Part shown: piece after piece, positions 1 through 6,464 of the stretch
Numbering within the stretch: position 1 is the first letter of the stretch
Layout: every line of letters starts with the position of its first letter
From: Ideonella_A sp031398385
GTDB taxonomy: Bacteria > Pseudomonadota > Gammaproteobacteria > Burkholderiales > Burkholderiaceae_C
NCBI GenBank assembly: GCA_031398385.1
Contig: JANNNE010000275.1
Location: 1-11,661, forward strand
Reading direction: 5' to 3'
DNA length: 11,661 nt
Notes under the pieces: model-generated
Told to the model about the DNA's origin: nothing
Database searches by the model: none
Seen by the model: the letters and a program-made list of their open reading frames with translations, nothing else
Made by a program: the position numbers and the translations under genes

Positions 1-134
1 GCCCAGCGCAGCGCATTCAGCGCCAGTGGGGGTACATGCCCGACCATCAGGCGACCGACCACGGCATTGCCGGCCCACATCAGCGGTGGGATGGCGAGTA
101 GCAGGGCCATCTGCGGTGTCAGTCGTGATGTCAT
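1..134 (-). CDS. EamA/DMT-family membrane transporter, N-terminal fragment
   Basis: Only the first 44 codons are in the window; the rest lies beyond position 1. The fragment begins MTSRLTPQMALLLAIPPLMW and continues AGNAVVGRLMVG, then PPLALNALRW. The hydrophobic first helix, the W-A-G-N segment and the closing xxLNxLRW are typical of the first transmembrane segment of the drug/metabolite transporter superfamily (EamA domain), inner-membrane carriers with about ten helices. The start is well set: an in-frame TGA lies directly before the ATG, and GAAGG sits 7 nt upstream at 143-147. That ribosome binding site overlaps the stop codon of the DUF2007 gene (146-457), so translation is probably coupled to it. 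The substrate cannot be predicted. The family call rests on a short piece, hence moderate confidence. Confidence 0.7.
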   Translation of the reverse strand, partial: MTSRLTPQMALLLAIPPLMWAGNAVVGRLMVGHVPPLALNALRW

Positions 135-142
135 TCACTGAC

Positions 143-147
143 CCTTC
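143..147 (-). promoter_or_regulatory. Ribosome binding site of the EamA gene, overlapping the DUF2007 stop
   Basis: GAAGG on the minus strand lies 7 nt before the ATG at 134 and shares two bases with the TGA stop of the DUF2007 gene (148-146). This arrangement favours re-initiation by ribosomes that finish the upstream gene. Confidence 0.6.
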
Positions 148-457
148 AACAGCGCGCCGGCATGGTCTGACCGCAATTCCAGCATTGCTCGAACGGCCCA
201 TCGATGATCTCCTGGCAACCCGGACAAGCCCACACCTGCGACGGCGGATGGCGGAATGCCTCCAGCAGCGAGCCGGCGCGCTGCAGATCGTCATCGTCGT
301 CGACCCACAGTTCGGGTTGGGCCTGGTCGGGCGGCAGCTCACCGGCGATGCTGCCGGCAAAGACGCGTTGAACGGTGGTCGACACGCCGACCTGGCACAG
401 CCAGTCGGCCCACAAGGTGGCCAGTGCAAGGTTCGGAGCGATGATCAGGCGGCGCAT
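146..457 (-). CDS. DUF2007 (putative signal-transducing) protein with C-terminal zinc ribbon
   Basis: A 103-residue soluble protein. Residues 1-70 match the DUF2007 pattern: a first strand MRRLIIAPN, a helix (ALATLWADWLCQVG), a second strand, then the acidic ELWVDDDDDLQRA motif leading into the last helix. The family is small, ferredoxin-like and of unknown biochemical role, often labelled putative signal transducing protein. Residues 78-95 add a zinc ribbon, CPGC-x10-CWNC (C78, C81, C92, C95), so it probably binds one zinc ion. I chose the ATG at 457 because the family begins right at this first strand. Upstream in-frame ATGs at 502 and 532 would add a 15- or 25-residue tail unlike the family, and none of the three has a strong ribosome binding site. 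The EamA transporter starts 11 nt after the stop. The gene is divergent from qorA. The family is fairly sure; the function is unknown. Confidence 0.75.
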   Translation of the reverse strand: MRRLIIAPNLALATLWADWLCQVGVSTTVQRVFAGSIAGELPPDQAQPELWVDDDDDLQRAGSLLEAFRHPPSQVWACPGCQEIIDGPFEQCWNCGQTMPARC

Positions 458-572
458 TCGGCTTTCAGTGCGAGACAGTGGTTCGACGCACTCGGTGATC
501 ATGTCGATGCGGACACTGCAGAACGCTGGCACGATACAGGAGTTCCCACCTCACCATTTCAGGAGATCCTCG
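458..572. promoter_or_regulatory. Divergent intergenic region between the DUF2007 gene and qorA
   Basis: These 115 nt separate two divergently transcribed genes, so promoters for both should lie here or in the adjoining coding ends. Toward qorA the best sigma-70-like pair I can find is CGGACA (510-515), a 17-nt spacer, then GATACA (533-538). It matches consensus at only 4/6 and 3/6 positions, so it is a guess. I see no convincing operator or promoter toward the DUF2007 gene. Confidence 0.3.
561..565 (+). promoter_or_regulatory. Shine-Dalgarno site of qorA
   Basis: AGGAG lies 7 nt before the ATG at 573. It decides the start: the frame stays open upstream to at least 375, but nothing there has a comparable site and the upstream residues do not look like the family. 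Confidence 0.85.
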
Positions 573-1580
573 ATGTCAGCTAGCACCGCCACCGACCAGT
601 CACGCGTCATCATCATCAAGCAGTTCGGCGGTCCCGAGGCGATGGAGCTCACCGAACGGCCGGTCGGCGAACCTGGCGCCGGCGAGATCCGTATCCGTCA
701 CCATGCCTGCGGCCTCAATTTCATCGATACCTATCAACGCACCGGCCTGTATCCGCTGCCGCTGCCCTTGTCGCTGGGCATGGAGGCGGCCGGAGTGGTC
801 GAAGCGGTCGGCGACGGTGTGACTCACCTGCGGGTCGGTGACCGCGCGGCCTACGCCAGCCAGCCGCCAGGCGCCTACAGCGACCTGCGCGTGATGGCGG
901 CCAAATGTGTGGTCAAACTGCCCGACGACATCTCGTTCGAGACTGGCGCGGCGATGATGTTGAAGGGTCTGACGGCGCAGTATCTGCTGAAGAAGACGCT
1001 GCCGGCGGCCGGACTGAAGGCCGGTGATTTTGTGCTGTTCCACGCCGCCGCCGGGGGTGTGGGTCTGATCGCCTGCCAATGGGCGAAGGCGCTCGGGCTG
1101 CGACTGATCGGCACCGCCGGCAGCGATGCCAAATGCCAGCTGGCACTCGAGCATGGCGCCAGCCACGCGATCAACTACAACACCGAAGACTTTGTCGCGC
1201 GGGTCAAGGAGATCACCGGCGGCAAGGGCTTGAAGGTGGTCTACGACTCGGTCGGCGCCGAGACGTTCGTGCGCTCGCTCGATTGCCTGCAACCCTTCGG
1301 CCTCGCCGCCAATTTCGGCAATGCATCGGGCAAGGCACCGGCCATCGAGCTCGGCATGCTGGCAGCCAAGGGTTCCTTGTACGTGACCCGCCCGACCTTG
1401 TTCACCCACATTGCCACGCGCGAAGCCACCCAGGCGATGGCGGACGACTTGTTCGAGGTTGTCAGCAGCGGGAAGGTGAAGATCCGCATCGACCAGCGGT
1501 TTGCGCTCGCCGATGTGGCGGATGCACACCGCGCGCTGGAGGCGCGCAAGACGACGGGGTGCACGATTTTGTTGCCTTGA
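573..1580 (+). CDS. qorA: NADPH:quinone oxidoreductase (zeta-crystallin type)
   Basis: A 335-residue zinc-independent member of the medium-chain dehydrogenase/reductase superfamily that reduces quinones with NADPH in the cytosol. The N-terminal GroES-like domain carries the quinone-reductase signature GLNFIDTYQRTGLYP (residues 47-61), then SLGMEAAGVVEAVGDGV. The Rossmann domain has the nucleotide-binding loop HAAAGGVG (about 157-164) followed by LIACQWAKALG. Further family blocks are EITGGKGLKVVYDSVG, SLDCLQPFG, KGSLYVTRP and the closing TTGCTILLP. The zinc-ligand cysteines of alcohol dehydrogenases are absent, as expected. Length is close to E. coli QorA (327). The AGGAG site at 561-565 fixes the start. 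The gene stands alone on the plus strand, divergent from the DUF2007 gene and convergent with lspA. In vivo substrate is not certain; some relatives reduce other enones. Confidence 0.95.
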   Translation: MSASTATDQSRVIIIKQFGGPEAMELTERPVGEPGAGEIRIRHHACGLNFIDTYQRTGLYPLPLPLSLGMEAAGVVEAVGDGVTHLRVGDRAAYASQPPGAYSDLRVMAAKCVVKLPDDISFETGAAMMLKGLTAQYLLKKTLPAAGLKAGDFVLFHAAAGGVGLIACQWAKALGLRLIGTAGSDAKCQLALEHGASHAINYNTEDFVARVKEITGGKGLKVVYDSVGAETFVRSLDCLQPFGLAANFGNASGKAPAIELGMLAAKGSLYVTRPTLFTHIATREATQAMADDLFEVVSSGKVKIRIDQRFALADVADAHRALEARKTTGCTILLP

Positions 1581-1584
1581 TGGC

Positions 1585-1615
1585 GGTTGGTTGGGTGGTG
1601 TGTGTGGTGGAGAGA
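1585..1615 (-). promoter_or_regulatory. G-free, C/A-rich stretch on the minus strand: possible Rho utilization site
   Basis: Over 31 nt the plus strand contains no C, so RNA copied leftward from lspA has a 31-nt run without G, rich in CC, TC and AC steps (it reads in part CCACCACACACACCACCC). Rho is known to load on C-rich, G-poor, unstructured RNA. The stretch lies about 200 nt past the lspA stop, where leftward transcripts would otherwise run antisense into qorA. On the plus strand the same tract has closely spaced GG pairs that could form a two-tetrad quadruplex. Both readings are inference. Confidence 0.35.
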
Positions 1616-1628
1616 CACGGCTGTGCGG

Positions 1629-1721
1629 GACGGGGACGCCGGGTGACCGGCTGACTCCGTGTCCTCCGCCGCAGGCGGCTCCCCCTTTACCTCCGTCAGC
1701 CGGTCACCCGGCGTCCCCGTC
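1629..1721. repeat. Perfect 27-bp inverted repeat with nested hairpin (REP- or MITE-like)
   Basis: The arms at 1629-1655 and 1695-1721 are exact reverse complements over 27 bp (left arm begins GACGGGGACGCCGGG and ends CCGGCTGAC). The 39-nt loop holds a second perfect hairpin, CCGCC-GCA-GGCGG at 1666-1678. The segment 1614-1620 (GACACGG) can also pair with 1657-1663 (CCGTGTC), which would compete with the large stem. There is no T-tract, so this is not a standard intrinsic terminator, though such a stem can protect 3' ends from exonucleases. Length, perfection and the convergent position resemble dispersed palindromic elements. Confidence 0.75.
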
Positions 1722-1790
1722 TTCGAACGATTAATCGGTGCGAAGGGACTTCATGCTTGCAACGGGACCTGCGGCGAGCGCGGAGCACGT

Positions 1791-1816
1791 AACAGGGAGC
1801 AGCCAGCTTTCCTGTT
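1791..1816. repeat. Small inverted repeat at the lspA stop codon
   Basis: AACAGG (1791-1796) pairs with CCTGTT (1811-1816), leaving 14 nt between the arms. It reaches the last base of the lspA stop codon. It has no T-run on the minus strand, so a terminator role is weakly supported. Confidence 0.3.
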
Positions 1817-2310
1817 CAGCGTGCGCGCATGACGCGCCGGATCTCGTCGACGATCAGGCAGATCGCGCCGATGGAGATCGCGCTGTCGGCAACGTTGAAT
1901 GACGGGAAATACCAGCCGGCGTAGTGGAACTGCAGGAAGTCGACCACGTAGCCGTGCAAGATGCGGTCGATGACGTTGCCGACCGCGCCGCCGAGTATCA
2001 GCGCCAGCGCCCAGCAGAACAGGCGCTGGCCGCCATGCTGCTTCAGCATCCAGATGATGAAGACGGTGGCCACGCCGCCGAGACCGATGAAAAACCAGCG
2101 TTGCCAGCCGGCGGCACCGGCCAGGAAGCTGAAGGCAGCGCCGGTGTTGTGGACGCGCACCAGGTTGAAAAACGAGGTGACGTAGCGGCTGTCGCCGTAC
2201 TGAAATTCGCCCAGGATCAAGGCCTTGGTGAACTGATCGGCCAGGATCACGATCAATGCGATGCCGAGCCAGGGCAGCAGCGAGCTGCCCTTGTTGCCGT
2301 TGCGCGCCAT
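1816..2310 (-). CDS. lspA: Lipoprotein signal peptidase (signal peptidase II)
   Basis: A 164-residue inner-membrane aspartic protease that removes the signal peptide of prolipoproteins after the lipobox cysteine has been diacylglycerol-modified. Four hydrophobic segments are visible at about 12-25, 70-88, 97-110 and 142-155. Conserved blocks are DQFTK (25-29), HNTGAAFS (55-62), GGAVGNVIDR (107-116) with catalytic Asp115, and FNVADSAISIG (138-148) with catalytic Asp142. Length is normal for the family. The ATG lies 2 nt after the ileS stop, so translation is almost certainly coupled to ileS, the usual arrangement in Proteobacteria. Nothing follows it on this strand: the next gene is convergent qorA, whereas other genes such as ispH or coaBC often come next. 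Confidence 0.97.
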   Translation of the reverse strand: MARNGNKGSSLLPWLGIALIVILADQFTKALILGEFQYGDSRYVTSFFNLVRVHNTGAAFSFLAGAAGWQRWFFIGLGGVATVFIIWMLKQHGGQRLFCWALALILGGAVGNVIDRILHGYVVDFLQFHYAGWYFPSFNVADSAISIGAICLIVDEIRRVMRAR

Positions 2311-2312
2311 CG

Positions 2313-5207
2313 TCAGGCCACCAATCGCTGTTCACCCGCACCGAACAGGTTGCTGGTGCAGCGGCCGCAGATCGTCGGATGCGCCGGGTCGGCGCCCACA
2401 TCGTCGCGGTAGTGCCAGCAGCGCTCGCATTTGGTGGAGGTCGACGGTGAGACCGTCACGTCGAGCCCGTCAGCCGGTGCCAGCAGCTCGGCCTTCGATG
2501 TGATCATCACGAATCGCAAGGCGTCGCCCAGGCTGGCGAGGATGGCGTGATCGGCCGGGTCAGCGGCGATCTGGACTGTCGCTTGCAGCGACGAACCGAC
2601 CGCACCGGCGCTGCGCACGGTTTCGATTTCCTTGTTCACCAGGTCGCGCACTTGATGGATGCGCTCCCATTTGGCGAGCAGTTCGGTGTCGTGCCAGGCT
2701 GCCACATCGACATAGGTTTCGGTGAAGATCGAAACCGACTGGCCGGGCGCGAAGATCGGCCAGGCCTCTTCGGCAGTGAAGCTGAGAAACGGTGCCATCC
2801 AGCGCAGCATCGCGTTGGCGATGTGCCACAACGCGGTCTGTGCGCTGCGCCGCGCGTGGCTGTCGGCGGCGGTCGTGTACAGACGGTCCTTCAACACATC
2901 CAGATAGAACGCGCCGAGATCTTCGCTGCAATAGATCTGCAGCTTCGAAACCACCGGATGGAATTCGTAGACCTGGTAATGCGCCAGGATCTCGTCCTGC
3001 AGCTGCGCCGCGCAAGCCAGCGCGTAACGGTCGACTTCAAGCATCTCGGCCAGCTTGACCTCGTTGCGCGCGATGTCGAAGTCCGAGGTGTTGGCGAGCA
3101 GGAAGCGCAGCGTGTTGCGGATGCGCCGGTAGCCGTCGACCACGCGCGCCAGGATCTTGTCGTCGCCGGCGATGTCACCCGAATAGTCGCTGGCCGCGAC
3201 CCACAACCGGGTGATTTCGGCACCGAGCTTCTTGTTGACCTCCTGCGGATCGATGCCGTTGCCGAGCGACTTGCTCATCTTGCGGCCCTGGCTGTCGACC
3301 GTGAAGCCGTGAGTCAGCAGGCCGCGGTAGGGCGCGCGGCCTTCTAGCGCACACGCGATCAGCAGCGACGAATGGAACCAGCCGCGGTGCTGGTCATGGC
3401 CTTCCAGATAAAGGTCGGCCTCCGGGCCTTCGGGGTGGAAACTCGGGTGATCGTGCGTACCGCGGTGGGTGCCGCGCAGCACGTGGAAAAAGGTCGAACC
3501 GGAATCGAACCAGACCTCGAGGATGTCGCTGCTCTTGGTGTAGTGCGCGGCATCCTCGGCGCCGAGGATTTCTTCGGGCGTGATCCGGCTCCAGGCTTCG
3601 ATGCCGCCTTGTTCGACGATGTCGGCAGCCTGGTCGATGATGTCCATCGTTCGCGGGTGCAGTTCGCCGCTGTCCTTGTGCAGGAAAAACGGGATCGGCA
3701 CGCCCCAGCTGCGTTGCCGGCTGATGCACCAGTCGGGCCGGTTCGCGATCATGTCGCGCAGGCGGGCGCGGCCGTTTTCAGGATAGAAGCCGGTCTGGTC
3801 GATCGCGTCGAGCGCCAGCTGGCGCAACGATTTCGGCGCCTTGTCCTTCGTGAACACGCCTTCACCGTCGTCCATCCGAACGAACCACTGCGCGGCTGCG
3901 CGGTAGATCACCGGTGTCTTGTGACGCCAGCAATGCGGGTAGCTGTGGGTGATGGTTGCGGTTGCGAACAGTCGGCCGGCGTCGCGCAACGTGTCGATGA
4001 TCACCGGCGCGGCTTTCCAGATGTTCTGGCCGCCGAACAGCGGGAAATCGGGCGCATAGCTGCCGTGGCCTTGCACGGGATTCAGGATGTCGTCGACCGC
4101 AAGACCGTGTGCGACACACGAATTGAAGTCGTCGACGCCGTAGGCCGGCGACGAATGCACGATGCCGGTGCCGTCGTCGGCGGTCGCATAGTCGGCCAGA
4201 TAGACCGGGCTCATGCGGTCGTAGCCCGGGTCGACATGCGCCAGCGGATGGCGGAAATCGATGCCGCCGAGCTTCTCGCCGCGCGTCGTCGCGATCACGG
4301 TGCCGGTCAGGCCGTAGCGTTCCAGGCATGTCTCGACCAGCGAGCGGGCCAACACCAGCAGTCCGCGTTCGGTATCGACCAGCGCGTAGTCAAGCGCCGG
4401 GTTCAGGTTCAGCGCCTGGTTGGCCGGGATGGTCCACGCGGTGGTGGTCCAGATCACGACGAAGGTGTCCTTGTCGAGCCCGGTCAGGCCAAACGCTGCG
4501 GCCAGTTTGTCGGGTTCGGCGCAGGGAAAGCCGACATCCACCGTCTGGCTCTTCTTGTCCGCATATTCGATCTCGAACTCGGCCAGCGACGAGCCGCAGT
4601 CGAAGCACCAGTACACCGGCTTCAGCCCGCGGTAGACGAAGCCGCGTTCGATCACGCGCTTGAAGGCACGCAGCTCGCCGGCTTCGTTGGCGAAGTCCAT
4701 CGTCTTGTATGGATGGCCCCAGTCGCCGAGCACGCCCAGGCGCTGAAAATCGGCCATCTGCTGGCCGATCTGCTCGGTGGCAAATGCACGGCTCTTCGCC
4801 TGCATGTCGTCGCGGCTGAGCTTGCGGCCGAATTTCTTCTCGATCGCGTTCTCGATCGGCAGACCGTGGCAATCCCAGCCTGGCACGTACTGCGCGTCGA
4901 AGCCGGCCAGTTGGCGGGCCTTGACGATCATGTCCTTCAGGATCTTGTTGACCGCATGGCCCATGTGGATCTGGCCGTTGGCATACGGCGGGCCGTCGTG
5001 CAGCACGAACAGCGGCGCGCCGTGGCGCGCGTCGCGCAATTGCTTGTAGCGCCCTTGTTCCTCCCACGACTCGACCCAGCCCGGCTCGCGCTTGGGCAGG
5101 TCGCCGCGCATCGGAAAGCGGGTGTCGGGCAGGTTCAGTGTCTTGCGGTAGTCGGTGCCGTTGTCGCTCGCCGCGGCGGCGCTGGAAACGGAGGGGGTAT
5201 CAGCCAT
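2313..5207 (-). CDS. ileS: Isoleucyl-tRNA synthetase
   Basis: A 964-residue class Ia aminoacyl-tRNA synthetase that charges tRNA-Ile in the cytosol. The HIGH motif appears as HMGH (81-84) within PPYANGQIHMGH, followed by GWDCHGLPIE (110-119). The editing (CP1) domain shows TTAWTIPANQAL and GTGIVHSSPAYG, which indicates competent proofreading of valine. LEVWFDSGS precedes the second signature KMSKS (643-647). The C-terminal zinc finger CERC-x16-CGRC (C927, C930, C947, C950) marks the ordinary bacterial type rather than the mupirocin-resistant eukaryote-like type. I start at 5207, where AGGA lies 6 nt upstream, instead of the ATGs at 5243 or 5312, which lack good sites and would add a non-family tail. 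The first 17 residues (Ala/Ser-rich) look like a species-specific extension. Downstream lspA follows after 2 nt; upstream ribF ends 252 nt away. Confidence 0.97.
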   Translation of the reverse strand: MADTPSVSSAAAASDNGTDYRKTLNLPDTRFPMRGDLPKREPGWVESWEEQGRYKQLRDARHGAPLFVLHDGPPYANGQIHMGHAVNKILKDMIVKARQLAGFDAQYVPGWDCHGLPIENAIEKKFGRKLSRDDMQAKSRAFATEQIGQQMADFQRLGVLGDWGHPYKTMDFANEAGELRAFKRVIERGFVYRGLKPVYWCFDCGSSLAEFEIEYADKKSQTVDVGFPCAEPDKLAAAFGLTGLDKDTFVVIWTTTAWTIPANQALNLNPALDYALVDTERGLLVLARSLVETCLERYGLTGTVIATTRGEKLGGIDFRHPLAHVDPGYDRMSPVYLADYATADDGTGIVHSSPAYGVDDFNSCVAHGLAVDDILNPVQGHGSYAPDFPLFGGQNIWKAAPVIIDTLRDAGRLFATATITHSYPHCWRHKTPVIYRAAAQWFVRMDDGEGVFTKDKAPKSLRQLALDAIDQTGFYPENGRARLRDMIANRPDWCISRQRSWGVPIPFFLHKDSGELHPRTMDIIDQAADIVEQGGIEAWSRITPEEILGAEDAAHYTKSSDILEVWFDSGSTFFHVLRGTHRGTHDHPSFHPEGPEADLYLEGHDQHRGWFHSSLLIACALEGRAPYRGLLTHGFTVDSQGRKMSKSLGNGIDPQEVNKKLGAEITRLWVAASDYSGDIAGDDKILARVVDGYRRIRNTLRFLLANTSDFDIARNEVKLAEMLEVDRYALACAAQLQDEILAHYQVYEFHPVVSKLQIYCSEDLGAFYLDVLKDRLYTTAADSHARRSAQTALWHIANAMLRWMAPFLSFTAEEAWPIFAPGQSVSIFTETYVDVAAWHDTELLAKWERIHQVRDLVNKEIETVRSAGAVGSSLQATVQIAADPADHAILASLGDALRFVMITSKAELLAPADGLDVTVSPSTSTKCERCWHYRDDVGADPAHPTICGRCTSNLFGAGEQRLVA

Positions 5208-5459
5208 GGAAGATCCTAGGGCGGCGTGCGTCCGGTTCGACATCGGGGCGCAACGAATCCGGGTTGAGCCGGGAAAGCGGGGATGAACGGCCGTCTGCCT
5301 GGGATGGCGCAACGGGGCGAGCTCCGCAGGTGACGGCGGGCGGCGCTGGCGCCGCGGTCAAATTCGATCGCGCGTGGTTTGGCGATGCGTGGCCGAGGGC
5401 CAGCAATACGCAGGCGAGCTGCGGGAACGTCTTGCACGATTCGAAGCCATCTGGCGATT
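5208..5459. other. Leader/spacer between ribF and ileS
   Basis: These 252 nt are unusually long for this gene pair, which is often nearly contiguous. I find no credible gene. A short inverted repeat (GCGGCGC at 5340-5346 with GCGCCGC at 5349-5355, 2-nt centre) lies just downstream of TTGACC (5361-5356, minus strand), a possible -35 box, but no acceptable -10 box follows at 16-18 nt. The gap could hold an ileS promoter of another type or a leader; the sequence does not say which. Confidence 0.5.
5214..5217 (-). promoter_or_regulatory. Ribosome binding site fixing the ileS start
   Basis: AGGA on the minus strand lies 6 nt before the ATG at 5207. It favours this start over the two upstream in-frame ATGs. 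Confidence 0.55.
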
Positions 5460-6455
5460 CTAGCGGGGCGGACGAAGCGAGCCAGCTGCAGGGCTGCCCT
5501 GTGCGGTAAACCAGGCCAGTGCATCCTGCTCGTCGCGCGCAATGCCGATCCGCAGTTCGTCCAGTGACGGGTAATGCCGTTCATCGTGCAGCTTGTGCAA
5601 CAGCTCGACGCGGATGCAGCGCCCGTAGCCGGTATCGCTGTCGAAGCCGGTCGGCCAGTCGAGGCAGTGGGTTTCCAGCAGCACCCGGCCGGCATCCTCC
5701 ACGCTGGGCCGAACGCCCAGGCTCGCCACACCGCGCAGCGCTTCGGTGGCCAGGCCGATGACCCGGACCACGTAGATGCCCGAGGCGGCCGGCTTGGGAT
5801 GGCCGAAGCGCAGATTCAAGGTCGGAAACCCGAGTTCGCGGCCGAGTTTGCGGCCGTGCACCACATGGCCGCTGATCGTGTACGGTCGACCGAGCAGCGC
5901 CGCCACCTGCGCCATGTCGCCGGCAGCAAGCGCCTCGCGCACCGCCGAGCTGCTGACGCGAAGGCCATGCACTTCGTAACTCTGCATGCGCGCGACATCG
6001 AAACCCAGCCGATCACCGGCCGTATCGAGCATCGCGTAATCACCGGCACGTCGGGCCCCGAAACGGAAATCGTCGCCGACCAGCACGTATTGGGCATGCA
6101 GGCCCTGCACCAGCACCTGGTCGATGAAGTCGTCGGGCGATTGCGTTGCCAGGCTGCGGTCGAAACGCAGCAACACCACCTGATCGATGCCGCAACGCTC
6201 GAGTTCGGCGAGCTTGTCGCGCAAGGTCGAGATGCGAGCCGGCGCCCGCTCGGGTTGGCCGGACAGCGCCGCAAAAAAATCGCGCGGATGTGGCTCGAAG
6301 CTCAGCACACAGCTGCGCACCCCGCGGTGACGAGCCTCGTTGATCACCAGCGCCAGCATCGCCTGGTGGCCGCGGTGAACGCCGTCGAAATTGCCGATCG
6401 TCAGCGCGCAGGCGGGCGCGATGTCGTGGGAACGGAATCCGCGGAACAAGCGCAT
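5460..6455 (-). CDS. ribF: Bifunctional riboflavin kinase / FAD synthetase
   Basis: A 331-residue cytosolic enzyme that phosphorylates riboflavin to FMN and then adenylylates FMN to FAD. The N-terminal FAD synthetase half, a nucleotidyltransferase fold, has TIGNFDGVHRGH (19-30), FEPHPRDFF (53-61), the FRFGARRAGD loop (130-139) and VSSSAVREAL (167-176). The C-terminal riboflavin kinase half begins near 190 with PYTISGHVVHGRKLGRELGFPTLNL, continues GIYVVRV and SLGVRPSVED, and has the expected glutamate at ETHCLDW (E261). Length is normal. It starts 9 nt after the rsuA stop, so the two are probably co-transcribed; the start has no strong ribosome binding site. A 13-nt inverted repeat (GACGAT-T-ATCGTC, 6460-6472) spans the rsuA stop. 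In many Proteobacteria ribF directly precedes ileS, as here. Confidence 0.97.
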   Translation of the reverse strand: MRLFRGFRSHDIAPACALTIGNFDGVHRGHQAMLALVINEARHRGVRSCVLSFEPHPRDFFAALSGQPERAPARISTLRDKLAELERCGIDQVVLLRFDRSLATQSPDDFIDQVLVQGLHAQYVLVGDDFRFGARRAGDYAMLDTAGDRLGFDVARMQSYEVHGLRVSSSAVREALAAGDMAQVAALLGRPYTISGHVVHGRKLGRELGFPTLNLRFGHPKPAASGIYVVRVIGLATEALRGVASLGVRPSVEDAGRVLLETHCLDWPTGFDSDTGYGRCIRVELLHKLHDERHYPSLDELRIGIARDEQDALAWFTAQGSPAAGSLRPPR

Positions 6456-6464
6456 GGTCGACGA

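Larger units (their letters stand above)
1581..1815. other. Convergent intergenic region between qorA and lspA
   Basis: These 235 nt hold no gene on either strand. In order they contain a G/T-rich tract on the plus strand (1585-1615), a perfect 27-bp inverted repeat with a nested small hairpin (1629-1721), a 10-bp palindrome CGATTAATCG (1728-1737) and a weak stem next to the lspA stop (1791-1816). No hairpin is followed by a T-run in either direction, so intrinsic termination is not obvious. Confidence 0.7.

Noticed and set aside
600..1529. Open frame of 309 codons on the minus strand opposite qorA
   Set aside because: Antisense to a clear quinone oxidoreductase with a strong ribosome binding site; no domain seen.
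1695..1740. Intrinsic terminator of qorA at the 27-bp hairpin
   Set aside because: The stem is strong, but no run of T follows on either strand; kept as an inverted repeat instead.
2313..5207. HMGH instead of HIGH in IleRS as a damaged active site
   Set aside because: Ile/Met/Leu exchange at the second position is common in class I synthetases and does not impair function.
3372..5219. Open frame of 615 codons on the plus strand opposite ileS
   Set aside because: Its composition (runs of Val, Ala, Asp, Arg, His, Gln) is the typical mirror of codon bias in a GC-rich gene, it has no recognisable motif, and ileS on the other strand is certain.
5333..5361. TTGACC as the -35 box of an ileS promoter
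   Set aside because: The bases 16-18 nt downstream are all G/C, so there is no -10 box.
5200..5406. 68-codon frame on the minus strand between ribF and ileS
   Set aside because: Arg/Pro/Ala-rich, no ribosome binding site, runs into the ileS start, and resembles no leader peptide (no Ile-codon run).
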